From an uncultured Caryophanales bacterium (GTDB taxonomy: Bacteria > Bacillota_I > Bacilli_A > Acholeplasmatales > Anaeroplasmataceae), in NCBI GenBank assembly GCA_946405105.1, contig CAMJFY010000002.1, forward strand, positions 1 through 64,000: 64,000 bases of DNA. Reading direction: 5' to 3'. Made by a program: the position numbers and the translations under genes. Shown piece by piece: positions 53,870 through 62,232 of this stretch (positions are counted from its first letter, which is position 1; each line of letters starts with the position of its first letter). Below the pieces are notes generated by a model. That model was not told the DNA's origin and did not search any database. It was given only the letters and a program-made list of their open reading frames with translations.

Positions 53870-54895
53870 ATGTATACGTTAGATGATTTAAAGAAGTACA
53901 AGTACTTTGATGGAGCTGATATCAATTTCGTATTAGATTCATTAACAGGTATTATATCAAGACAATATATTCTTGATTTTGCTAGAACACTAGTTAACAG
54001 CAATACGCCTTTCGCAATGTGTATGATGGACCTAGATAATTTTAAATATGTAAATGATTCATATGGACATAGAGCCGGAGATATCTGTTTAAAAAATATT
54101 GCAGAAAGCTTACAAAAATGTGTGGGAGAAGATGGATTAGTTGGTAGATTTGGTGGAGATGAATTTATTATCATCTACTTAAAATCTAATAAATACGATG
54201 ATGTTCATGATTTCTTAGCACATGTATATGATGGAAAAGCAGTAAGAAGATTTATGTATATTGATAATGTAAGAATCTTCGTTACAGCAACAACAGGATC
54301 TGCCTCATTCCCATTAGATGCAGGAGATTATAATGATTTATTCCAAAAAATGGATAAGGCATTATATAGAGGTAAATCTAAAGGTAGAAACTGCTATATC
54401 GTTTATGTTCATGAAAAGCATAAAGATATCGTAGTAAGTGATAGAGCAGGCAATTCATTATTAACTAAGATAGTAGAATTAAAGAAGCTTATCACAGAGA
54501 CTGATGCCACAAATGTTTTAGATAAAACAGTAGCATTACTGCACACTTACCTACATCCAGCAAAAACATTCTATTGTGATAGAAAAAATAATGTATTTAA
54601 TGCTAAAGAAGGCACAAAATATTATTATGGAAATAATATGTATTTCATATTACAAAAGATGGCTGGAGATAAGGATTTATATTATTCTTCAAATCCAAAG
54701 GATGTAATGGAAAGATTCCCTGATATTGCATCATATATGCAAGCTAATAGAATCCATGCGTTTGTAATAGTGAAGCTTGCAGATTTAGGTTTCATTGCAT
54801 TATACGAGGATGCAGTAACTAGAATGTGGCAAGATTATGATCTAGTTTTAATAGAAGTTGCTTCAACATTACTAGCAAATAGATTAAAAAAATAG
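53870..54895 (+). CDS. Soluble diguanylate cyclase: GGDEF domain with C-terminal GAF-like domain
   Basis: A 341-residue cytoplasmic protein. The GGDEF domain is N-terminal (about 20-185): LDSLTGIISRQYIL, MDLDNFKYVNDSYGHRAGD and GRFGGDEFIIIY hold the metal, GTP and catalytic residues. The product-inhibition RxxD site is absent (GEDG at that place). Residues about 195-341 look like a GAF-type sensor by size and strand pattern, which is less certain. GGDEF before the sensor is the reverse of the common order. The start at 53870 follows GGGGTG by six bases; a GTG at 53861 is part of that site. Confidence 0.87.
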   Translation: MYTLDDLKKYKYFDGADINFVLDSLTGIISRQYILDFARTLVNSNTPFAMCMMDLDNFKYVNDSYGHRAGDICLKNIAESLQKCVGEDGLVGRFGGDEFIIIYLKSNKYDDVHDFLAHVYDGKAVRRFMYIDNVRIFVTATTGSASFPLDAGDYNDLFQKMDKALYRGKSKGRNCYIVYVHEKHKDIVVSDRAGNSLLTKIVELKKLITETDATNVLDKTVALLHTYLHPAKTFYCDRKNNVFNAKEGTKYYYGNNMYFILQKMAGDKDLYYSSNPKDVMERFPDIASYMQANRIHAFVIVKLADLGFIALYEDAVTRMWQDYDLVLIEVASTLLANRLKK

Positions 54896-54912
54896 TAAAA
54901 TAAATAATAAAT

Positions 54913-54939
54913 AAGACGATATTACAAATCGTCTTTTTC
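54913..54939 (+). terminator. Terminator after the GGDEF-GAF gene
   Basis: AAGACGAT (54913-54920) pairs with ATCGTCTT (54928-54935), followed by T residues. Confidence 0.85.
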
Positions 54940-54961
54940 TTATAAAAGTGGTGTGATTATT

Positions 54962-55891
54962 ATGAATGAAAAGGATAAGGAAAAAATATTTAATATATTA
55001 AAGGATATTCCTTTAGAGCAAGCACCCTTAAATAAAATTGTCCCAGGGGCAATAGTATTAGAGGGAGGTGCCTTTAGAGGTTTATACCAAGAAGGCGTAT
55101 TGGATTGCTTGCTAGATAATGGTATTAATTTTCATACCACAATCGGCGTATCTGCAGGTGCTTTAAATGGAACTAATTATGTTTCAAGACAAAGAGGAAG
55201 AAGTGCTCATATTAATTTGAAATATCGTCATGACAGAAGATATGTAGGAGCTAATGCCTTTTTAAGGACAAAGGGAAAGAGCCTAATTAATCTAGATTTT
55301 ACATTTGGTTCATTACCAAATATTGATAATCTAGATATAGAAGCAATTAAAGATCCTAATAGAAGATTTATAGCAGTTGCTACAAATCTTAAAACAGGTA
55401 AAGCTGAATATTTTGATAAGGATAGAGATGATTTTATTCAATGCATAAAAGCTTCAGCAACCTTACCATATTTATCAAAGCCGGTAATAATTGATGGTTC
55501 ACCATACCTAGATGGAGGATGTGATGATAGAATCCCATACAAGTGGGCACTAAATAACGGCTACGATAAAATAGTCGTTATAAGAACAAGAGATAGAGAT
55601 TTTAGAATAAAACCAAATTATAAAAGAAGATATATGATTACTAAAAGATGGTATTCACAATACCCTGATTTTGCATATATCTTATCTAGAACTGATACAG
55701 ATTACAATAAGGTATGTGATGAGCTATTCAAGCTAGAAAATAATGGTACTGTATTTGTTATAGCTCCATCAAAGCCTATCAATATAAAAATGCTAGAGGG
55801 TGACCTAGACAAGCTAAAGGAATTATATACTCTAGGCTATAATGATTGTAAAAACAATTTAGATATGCTAATGAAATATTTAAATAAATAA
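54962..55891 (+). CDS. Patatin-like phospholipase (first of three)
   Basis: A 309-residue lipid acyl hydrolase of the patatin family. The oxyanion loop is EGGAFRGLYQEGVLD (near residue 35), the nucleophile Ser is in GVSAGALNG, and the catalytic Asp in YLDGGCDDRIPY. No signal peptide is present, so it acts inside the cell, possibly at the membrane. The layout with a long C-terminal helix region matches bacterial proteins annotated as patatin-like. The start at 54962 follows GGTGTGATT. The antiporter gene follows after 15 bases. Confidence 0.92.
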   Translation: MNEKDKEKIFNILKDIPLEQAPLNKIVPGAIVLEGGAFRGLYQEGVLDCLLDNGINFHTTIGVSAGALNGTNYVSRQRGRSAHINLKYRHDRRYVGANAFLRTKGKSLINLDFTFGSLPNIDNLDIEAIKDPNRRFIAVATNLKTGKAEYFDKDRDDFIQCIKASATLPYLSKPVIIDGSPYLDGGCDDRIPYKWALNNGYDKIVVIRTRDRDFRIKPNYKRRYMITKRWYSQYPDFAYILSRTDTDYNKVCDELFKLENNGTVFVIAPSKPINIKMLEGDLDKLKELYTLGYNDCKNNLDMLMKYLNK

Positions 55892-55906
55892 AAAGCTGGT
55901 GATATT

Positions 55907-57364
55907 ATGTTTTTAGTTAAGGATGGCGTTTCTTTAATTGAAAAAATTGTTTCATCACTTGGAATTGATTCACCTACTGCGATAATAATTATATCTATCG
56001 CTGTAATATTATTCTTTGGTTTCTTAATGACAAGATTAACGAAGAAGCTAAAGCTACCAAATGTTACAGCATATATAATTATGGGTATTTTATTAGTTCC
56101 ATTATGGAAGATGCTACCAGTCGATATTAATGGTATCATTCCTGAAAGTGTAATTAATGGAATGGATTTCGTATCCGATATTGCATTAGCCTTTATCGCA
56201 TTTAGCGTTGGAGAATATTTCAAGCTTGATGATTTAAAGAAATCGGGAAGAAAAATATTAATAATAACATTATGTGAAGCAATGATGGCATTTGCATTAG
56301 TATTTATATTATGTTTCCTATTATTAGGAATAGATTTGTCATTCTCACTTGTATTAGCTTCTCTAGCTAGTGCAACTGCGCCAGCTTCAACAATAATGAC
56401 AATAAGACAAACTAAGGCTAAAGGAGAATATGTAAATACATTATTAGAGGTAATAGCCGCTGATGATATGGTAGCACTTATTCTATATAGTATAGCTATA
56501 TCTATTTGTCTTGCCTTAACCGCAGGAGGAAGTGGCATAACATTCAATTCAATAGGTATGCCAATAATAAAGAATCTTATTACTGTAGTTATAGGTATAA
56601 GCTTTGGATTCTTATTAAAGCTATTACTTCCAAGAACAAGAACTACTGATAATAGATTAATTATAGCAATTGCTGTATTATTCTTATTTTGTGGTATTTG
56701 TGCATTGCTAGAACAATCACCATTACTTGGATGTATGTTTATGAGTGTTGTTTATATTAACATTACCAAGGATGATAAGCTATTTAAGCAATTAAATTAT
56801 TTTTCACCACCAATAATGCTAGTATTCTTTGTTATGAGTGGTATGAAATTCAATCTAGAAGCATTTACAAATATGTCTAAGATTGGATATGTTCCATTAT
56901 TCGTTGCTGCAATTTGCTATTTCGTAGTAAGAATAATCGCAAAATATTTTGGAGCTTTCATTGGCTGCCAGACAGTAAAACAGCCTAAGAGAGTCAGAAA
57001 TTATTTAGGCTTAGGCCTAATACCTCAGGCAGGAGTTGCAATTGGTCTTGCCTATATGGGAGCTAGAATATTTACTAAGCAGGGATACCCAGAGCTTGGT
57101 GATTCATTACAAACAATAATACTTGCATCAAGTATTTTATATGAAATAGTAGGACCAGGCTTATCTAAGCTAGGCTTATATCTATCTAAATCTTATGGAA
57201 ATGAAGAGTCAAAGCCTGTTATAGCTGAGACACCAGCTATTTCTGAAACAACAAATTTAGATTTACAAGAAAACCAGGAGGTTACTCCAGAGGATGCCTA
57301 TAATGAGGCAGCCGAGGAATTCTATAAAGAAAAAGACATAAGAGACCATATAAATAAGGAATGA
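55907..57364 (+). CDS. CPA2-family cation:proton antiporter
   Basis: A 485-residue membrane protein with about 12-13 helices (residues 22-420) and a hydrophilic acidic tail. The transport site shows as the acid pair in EVIAADDMVALIL (about 182-194) in the sixth helix, typical of electrogenic sodium/proton exchangers, and ASATAPASTIMTIRQTKAKGE is the family-conserved unwound helix region. KefB-type NAD-binding domains are absent. Sodium is the likely ion; the sodium-type ATP synthase fits with it. GGTGATATT precedes the ATG. Confidence 0.9.
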   Translation: MFLVKDGVSLIEKIVSSLGIDSPTAIIIISIAVILFFGFLMTRLTKKLKLPNVTAYIIMGILLVPLWKMLPVDINGIIPESVINGMDFVSDIALAFIAFSVGEYFKLDDLKKSGRKILIITLCEAMMAFALVFILCFLLLGIDLSFSLVLASLASATAPASTIMTIRQTKAKGEYVNTLLEVIAADDMVALILYSIAISICLALTAGGSGITFNSIGMPIIKNLITVVIGISFGFLLKLLLPRTRTTDNRLIIAIAVLFLFCGICALLEQSPLLGCMFMSVVYINITKDDKLFKQLNYFSPPIMLVFFVMSGMKFNLEAFTNMSKIGYVPLFVAAICYFVVRIIAKYFGAFIGCQTVKQPKRVRNYLGLGLIPQAGVAIGLAYMGARIFTKQGYPELGDSLQTIILASSILYEIVGPGLSKLGLYLSKSYGNEESKPVIAETPAISETTNLDLQENQEVTPEDAYNEAAEEFYKEKDIRDHINKE

Positions 57365-57368
57365 TTTT

Positions 57369-57944
57369 ATGATTAAGACAAAAGAGGATTTAAAATATTA
57401 TATCGAACAGGATAGATTGAATCTTCATATTCAGCATGAAAAGCCTAAATGGAATGATGATATATGGAAATATGAAATAATCTTACGTAAGCTTGAATAT
57501 TATACTAATAAGGAAAAAAAGGGCTTATTCGATAAAATATTATTAAAGCATTACACAAAAAAGCATCATAAGCTATCAATGTTATATACCACAAGTATTC
57601 CTGTAAATGTATGCGGTCCTGGACTTTCTATCGCCCATTTTGGCTCAATTTATGTTAATGGAAAGAGTAAAATAGGTAAAAACCTAAGAATCCAATCAGG
57701 AGTAACAATTGGTGGTTCATATTCAACACCAGGTAAATTCCCAATTCTAGGCGATAATGTCTATATTGGAACTGGAGCTAAAGTGATAGGTGGTGTAACT
57801 ATTGCTGATGACGTTGCTATTGGGGCTAACGCAGTAGTAGTAAAAGATATTCTCGAGCCAGGCACATCACACGCAGGCGTTCCTACTCATAAAACATCTG
57901 ATCATAATTCTCATCCATATATTGATAAGAGAGTTTTAGAGTAG
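57369..57944 (+). CDS. Serine O-acetyltransferase-like hexapeptide acyltransferase
   Basis: A 191-residue protein with a helical N terminus (about 1-75) and a left-handed beta-helix made of hexapeptide repeats (about 80-170: IGKNLRIQSGVTIGGS, LGDNVYIGTGAKVIGG, IADDVAIGANAVVVKD). It most resembles serine O-acetyltransferases with SIAHFGSIYVNG near the active site, where the conserved His lies. It may instead acetylate a cell-surface sugar; the antiporter and lipase neighbours do not decide. The start follows the antiporter stop by four bases. Confidence 0.82.
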   Translation: MIKTKEDLKYYIEQDRLNLHIQHEKPKWNDDIWKYEIILRKLEYYTNKEKKGLFDKILLKHYTKKHHKLSMLYTTSIPVNVCGPGLSIAHFGSIYVNGKSKIGKNLRIQSGVTIGGSYSTPGKFPILGDNVYIGTGAKVIGGVTIADDVAIGANAVVVKDILEPGTSHAGVPTHKTSDHNSHPYIDKRVLE

Positions 57945-57949
57945 TTTTA

Positions 57950-57978
57950 TTGACTTTAAAATAATTATTTTATATAAT
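57950..57978 (+). promoter_or_regulatory. Promoter of the zinc-ribbon / patatin unit
   Basis: -35 TTGACT (57950-57955), 17-base spacer, -10 TATAAT (57973-57978), so the following three genes form a separate unit. Confidence 0.75.
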
Positions 57979-58008
57979 TTTTTCTAGTATAGGAAATGGT
58001 GAATTATA

Positions 58009-58770
58009 ATGAAATGTGATAAATGTGGTTTTATTTATAAGGGTAACGTAGAAAGATGCCCTTATTGCGGAAATATAATTAAAGAAACAAATGATGAATT
58101 ATTAGGCAAGAAAATCTTCTTTGGTAGAAGTATTTCTATTAAATTAAGTAGCTTAATATCTGTATTATTAGTTAATTTATTCATTATTTTCTTTGTAATG
58201 GATCTAGCAATACTTAATTCAGGATTCTTTGTTACTACAATTTCATATATTATATTTATTTCACCTATTTTTGTTTATTCTGCTATAAAAACAAGGGTAG
58301 TAAAGCTATTAGATGCTTTTATAAGAATAGATATATTTTTAATATCAGCATTAATATTATCTACATTATTCCTAAAGATAGGCTATATTATTCCAGATGC
58401 TATAGATATTAGACCTATAATAGGATTAATAGTTTTACCTATTTATTTAATTGTTTCAACAATATTAATTGTAATATTCTTATTTATTTCAAATTGGAAG
58501 TTTAAAAATGTAGAATTTGTATTCTTTGCGCCACTACATTTTACAGTTTCAATAATTATCTTTATATTCAATTTAGTTAATAAAGCTAACAATTATGGTG
58601 TATTTAGCTTCTTAAATATTTATGATAATTTTGAAGGATTAATAGGAGTAGCTGATGTATTAGCAGCATTCGCTTCAATATTTACAGTAATCTTTATGAT
58701 TGACTTCTATATTTTCATTGCTTATAAAATTTATCATTTTGCGAGATATAAATATGGAAACCAAGACTAA
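58009..58770 (+). CDS. Zinc-ribbon membrane protein of unknown function
   Basis: A 253-residue protein with an N-terminal zinc ribbon (CDKCGF...CPYCGN, Cys pairs at about 3/6 and 18/21) followed by six or so hydrophobic helices (about 46-245). No family is recognised beyond this. The zinc ribbon should face the cytoplasm. It overlaps the start of the next patatin gene by 17 bases, so the membrane protein and the lipase are co-translated and might act together at the membrane. Confidence 0.72.
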   Translation: MKCDKCGFIYKGNVERCPYCGNIIKETNDELLGKKIFFGRSISIKLSSLISVLLVNLFIIFFVMDLAILNSGFFVTTISYIIFISPIFVYSAIKTRVVKLLDAFIRIDIFLISALILSTLFLKIGYIIPDAIDIRPIIGLIVLPIYLIVSTILIVIFLFISNWKFKNVEFVFFAPLHFTVSIIIFIFNLVNKANNYGVFSFLNIYDNFEGLIGVADVLAAFASIFTVIFMIDFYIFIAYKIYHFARYKYGNQD

Positions 58771-59620
58771 AAGAGAAATTAAAAACATAGGAATAGTTTT
58801 ATCTGGTGGCTTTTCTAGAGGCGCAATTCAATTACCATTTGTCAAAAAGATAGTTGAAAAAATAGGATATGAAAGGCTAAAGGTATTAAGTGGCTCATCT
58901 ATAGGAGCTATTAATTGCTATTCACTAAGTTGTCAAACATATGAATTAATGGAAAAATTCTATAGAAAGCTAGATTTCGATAGTACAAGCACATTAAAGA
59001 GAGCTGTAAAATCTGGCTTATTTAATAAAGCATTTAATACTGTAGAAGGAGGACTTAAGGTCCCTACCTATATTACAAGTACTAGATTATTACCTTTCGA
59101 TACATATTATTTTTGCTTAAATAATATGCCAAGAGAGGATTTAATTAATACAATTAATTTATCAATGACATTCCCATTTGTTAATGGACCTAAAAAATAT
59201 AAAGGAAGATATTTCCTAGATGGTGGTTCAACAGATAATGTACCAACATATCCATTAACATATTTTGATTTAGATATGATAATAATATGTCATTGTTATC
59301 CAAAATATTATCCACCAGTTGAATTATTATTAGAGGATAAAATAGTAATTGATATTGATGTTACTCTAGATTTAGATAAGAAAATTACATCATTCTCATT
59401 TACTAAAAAGGACTTTAATTTCATGGTAGACATGGGAAATAAAAATGGTGAAGAATTTGCTAATTATATATTTAGTGATTTTGATTTTGATAATGTTAAG
59501 GAAAGATGCTATTCATATATCTCTAGTCAAATTGAGAAGAGAAATAAGAAGAGTGGAGATGGATTAATGACATTAGTTGATTTCGCTAATGCATTATATT
59601 CATTTAAAGGAGAATCATAA
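58754..59620 (+). CDS. Patatin-like phospholipase (second of three)
   Basis: A 288-residue patatin-family acyl hydrolase. The oxyanion loop is LSGGFSRGAIQLP, the nucleophile in LSGSSIGAINCY, and the catalytic Asp in FLDGGSTDNVPT. The start at 58754 is within the end of the zinc-ribbon gene; a longer frame from 58700 would be shadowed by the other gene and lacks a ribosome-binding site. The site for 58754 is weak (GCGAGA), which fits coupling to the upstream gene. No signal peptide. The third patatin follows after three bases. Confidence 0.86.
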   Translation: METKTKREIKNIGIVLSGGFSRGAIQLPFVKKIVEKIGYERLKVLSGSSIGAINCYSLSCQTYELMEKFYRKLDFDSTSTLKRAVKSGLFNKAFNTVEGGLKVPTYITSTRLLPFDTYYFCLNNMPREDLINTINLSMTFPFVNGPKKYKGRYFLDGGSTDNVPTYPLTYFDLDMIIICHCYPKYYPPVELLLEDKIVIDIDVTLDLDKKITSFSFTKKDFNFMVDMGNKNGEEFANYIFSDFDFDNVKERCYSYISSQIEKRNKKSGDGLMTLVDFANALYSFKGES

Positions 59621-59623
59621 GAT

Positions 59624-60754
59624 ATGGCTAAAGGATTAGTATTAGCTGGTGGTGGAGCACTAGGTGCTTATCAAATAGGCGCTTATGAGGCACTACTAGA
59701 ATTAGGTCATAAATTTGATATTATCACAGGTACCTCAATTGGTGCACTTAATGGAGCCTTTATTGCTTCAGATATGTTTGCTGAACTAAAGGATTTATGG
59801 AATAATATGGTTCCATCAGATGTTGTTAAAGATGGAGAAATGTTATCAGTAAGCAAGGTATCAGATATTGTTAGTACAGCAAACAAGAAGATAATTAGAG
59901 GATATATCAAAAATAAAATGTCTCTAGATAATAATCCTTTAAAAAATTATATGGGTAGCGCATTTGATTTTGATAGATTCTACAAATGCGATACAAAGCT
60001 TGGAATAGTTACAACCCAGGTACGTGGATTTAAAGAAGTAGATATAGATTTAAAATCAATTAGGTCTGATTATGTTATCCCATATTTATTCGCTTCAAGT
60101 GCATGTACACCAATATTCCCTTATGAAGTAATTGATAAGAAAAAATACATCGATGGATTCTTTAGCGATAATCTACCAGTTAGATATTGTTTTGAGCTTG
60201 GGGCAACAGAAATAGTTGCTGTAGATATGAGATTATTTGGATTAAAGCCAAAGAATACATATTTATTAAATTTACCTAATGTTAAATATATAGCTCCATA
60301 TAGATATTTAGGATCAATGATAGATTTCTCACAGGATACTATCCAAAGGAATAAGCAATTAGGCTACCAAGATGTTAAAAAGGCCTATAAGCTATTAAGA
60401 GGATATTATTATTGTTTCGAGAATGATTTTATGATTGATGGATTCATCAATAAAATAATAAATAGATATGGATCAAAATCAAAAGTAATTTTTAGCACAT
60501 TAGCCGATGGCATTAGAGATGAAATGGATGAACAGGATTATATTTATAGAACTATTGAAATAATATTTGATTTATTAGGTATAGATAATTATTATAAAAT
60601 ATATTCTAGTTTTGATGTAAAAGAGGCAATAAGAAGAGAACTAATTAATAATGCATATAAAAACCCTCTTACAGCATCTAAATCACTATTTAATCATTAC
60701 CTATGTGATTTTATAAATGATTATATTTCAAATACAAATTTATTATTAAATTAA
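59624..60754 (+). CDS. Patatin-like phospholipase (third of three)
   Basis: A 376-residue patatin-family protein. The oxyanion loop is LAGGGALGAYQIGAYEAL near the N terminus, and the nucleophile in ITGTSIGALNGA. The catalytic Asp lies in KYIDGFFSDNLPV, where the usual DGG or DGA is DGF, a variation that may still leave activity. The roughly 120 residues after the catalytic domain are helical and without known motif. AAAGGAGAA precedes the start. It ends before a terminator. Confidence 0.88.
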   Translation: MAKGLVLAGGGALGAYQIGAYEALLELGHKFDIITGTSIGALNGAFIASDMFAELKDLWNNMVPSDVVKDGEMLSVSKVSDIVSTANKKIIRGYIKNKMSLDNNPLKNYMGSAFDFDRFYKCDTKLGIVTTQVRGFKEVDIDLKSIRSDYVIPYLFASSACTPIFPYEVIDKKKYIDGFFSDNLPVRYCFELGATEIVAVDMRLFGLKPKNTYLLNLPNVKYIAPYRYLGSMIDFSQDTIQRNKQLGYQDVKKAYKLLRGYYYCFENDFMIDGFINKIINRYGSKSKVIFSTLADGIRDEMDEQDYIYRTIEIIFDLLGIDNYYKIYSSFDVKEAIRRELINNAYKNPLTASKSLFNHYLCDFINDYISNTNLLLN

Positions 60755-60756
60755 GT

Positions 60757-60783
60757 GATACATTAACAATGTATCCTTTTTTT
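60757..60783 (+). terminator. Terminator after the third patatin gene
   Basis: GATACATT (60757-60764) pairs with AATGTATC (60768-60775), followed by a T-run. Confidence 0.85.
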
Positions 60784-60824
60784 ATCAAATACAATGCATT
60801 CCCTAGTACTAAAGCCGTGTTTAA

Positions 60825-60853
60825 TTGACTTTTTGATAAAATGATAGTAAAAT
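60825..60853 (+). promoter_or_regulatory. Promoter of the tandem lipoprotein genes
   Basis: -35 TTGACT (60825-60830), 17-base spacer, -10 TAAAAT (60848-60853). Confidence 0.75.
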
Positions 60854-60901
60854 TATCCCGTGGATAAGCATTCAAAACAATTCAATATTGGAGGGGATTA
60901 G

Positions 60902-62230
60902 ATGAAAAAACTATGTTTATCATTAGGTGCAATTTTATTATCAGGTGTTGTATTAGCATCTTGTAGTAATGGTGTATCTATAAAAAAGCCAAAAAAGGGT
61001 AGTTCAGTTGAAAAGGTTGAAGTTGATCTTTATGATTATGATTATAAGCTAGAAATTAGTAAGGATGATAGCTTTGAAGATGTATACGAGAAGCTTTCTA
61101 ATATAACTTATATGACTGATTTTAAACAATCTGAATATGAAAGCGAGTTCGCATATAAGAAAATAGAAAAGTCTAATATGAAATCTACATATTCTAATTA
61201 TTATCTCGATGGATATGTTGTTAGATCTGGTACTATAAAAACAAAGGAAGATGAAGTAGAGGAATCTTACGGAAAGAATATCTCTACTGAAAATAAGGAT
61301 GTTATAACTAAAAAGTCATATTATTATAAGACAGAAAAAGGAACAGAAGAGTCAAAAGGCGATGATATGAGCTTAAAGTCAAAATACAGCTCTGCATCAG
61401 GCTTTGCTGGAGAATATGTTCAAAAGCGTGTTGATGGAGAAAATAGAATTGATTTTGGTAGCTATGAAATGGAAAAAAATAATATTACATCAAAATCAAA
61501 TTCATTTAACAACACTACAAAAGAAAAAAGTTCTGTTTATAAATATCTAAATGATAGAGAAAAGGATAGTGATCCTGACTACAGAAAGGAATATAGTGGT
61601 AGGGATTCAGATGGAAAAGAATATTCATATAGATTAACTAGTGTTTTCGATCAAAATACTCCTGATAATCAATCTTTAAGTAGTTTTATAATGTATTCAA
61701 AATATTTCGAGGAGCATGATACTGCTGAATATTCATTTGAATTAACTGATAAATATATTATTCTTAAATCATCTATTAACCTAACTGCTTCTGTTTCTGA
61801 TGATGTTCGTATTAGTGACTTTACTAGTGAGGATGAATATTATGCCGAACTAGTTAAGCTTTCTAAAACTGATTATAAGGGAAGTAAGGTTGAATCAGAA
61901 TTCTGGATTAATTACACAAATAGTGTGCCAAAAACTGATGATGAAAAAATATTAACATTATCTTATGCTACTTTAAAAGATACTACAAAGTTTAGTAGAA
62001 AAAAGATATATGATGATGCATTCTTCAATAATTATAGTTGTCCTGAAGAATTCAAGAAGGAATATAAGGGTAAAGAATATACTGTTAAGGGAAAAGGAGT
62101 TAGAACTCTAACAATTGGTTCAAGCCTTGACGAAAAATATGATAAGAAGATTACAAGCTTCAAGAAGAAAGCAAAGAAGAATAATGTATACAAGAAGATT
62201 GATATGACTTACGAAAAGGAGGGTAACTAA
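60902..62230 (+). CDS. Lipoprotein of unknown function, tandem paralog A
   Basis: A 442-residue lipoprotein with lipobox VLASC (Cys 21). The mature part is rich in Lys, Asp, Glu, Ser and Tyr, with KKPKKGSSVEKVEV just after the lipid Cys, FELTDKYIILKSS and EFWINYTN in the second half and DKKITSFKKKAKKNNVY near the end. I recognise no domain. The next gene encodes a protein with the same motifs in the same order, so this is a tandem duplication. AGGGG precedes the ATG and the promoter is its own. Confidence 0.75.
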   Translation: MKKLCLSLGAILLSGVVLASCSNGVSIKKPKKGSSVEKVEVDLYDYDYKLEISKDDSFEDVYEKLSNITYMTDFKQSEYESEFAYKKIEKSNMKSTYSNYYLDGYVVRSGTIKTKEDEVEESYGKNISTENKDVITKKSYYYKTEKGTEESKGDDMSLKSKYSSASGFAGEYVQKRVDGENRIDFGSYEMEKNNITSKSNSFNNTTKEKSSVYKYLNDREKDSDPDYRKEYSGRDSDGKEYSYRLTSVFDQNTPDNQSLSSFIMYSKYFEEHDTAEYSFELTDKYIILKSSINLTASVSDDVRISDFTSEDEYYAELVKLSKTDYKGSKVESEFWINYTNSVPKTDDEKILTLSYATLKDTTKFSRKKIYDDAFFNNYSCPEEFKKEYKGKEYTVKGKGVRTLTIGSSLDEKYDKKITSFKKKAKKNNVYKKIDMTYEKEGN

Positions 62231-62232
62231 TT

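Noticed and set aside
55837-56547. 236-codon minus-strand frame opposite the CPA2 antiporter
   Set aside because: The antiporter has clear family motifs on the plus strand; the opposite frame has no start signal or motif.
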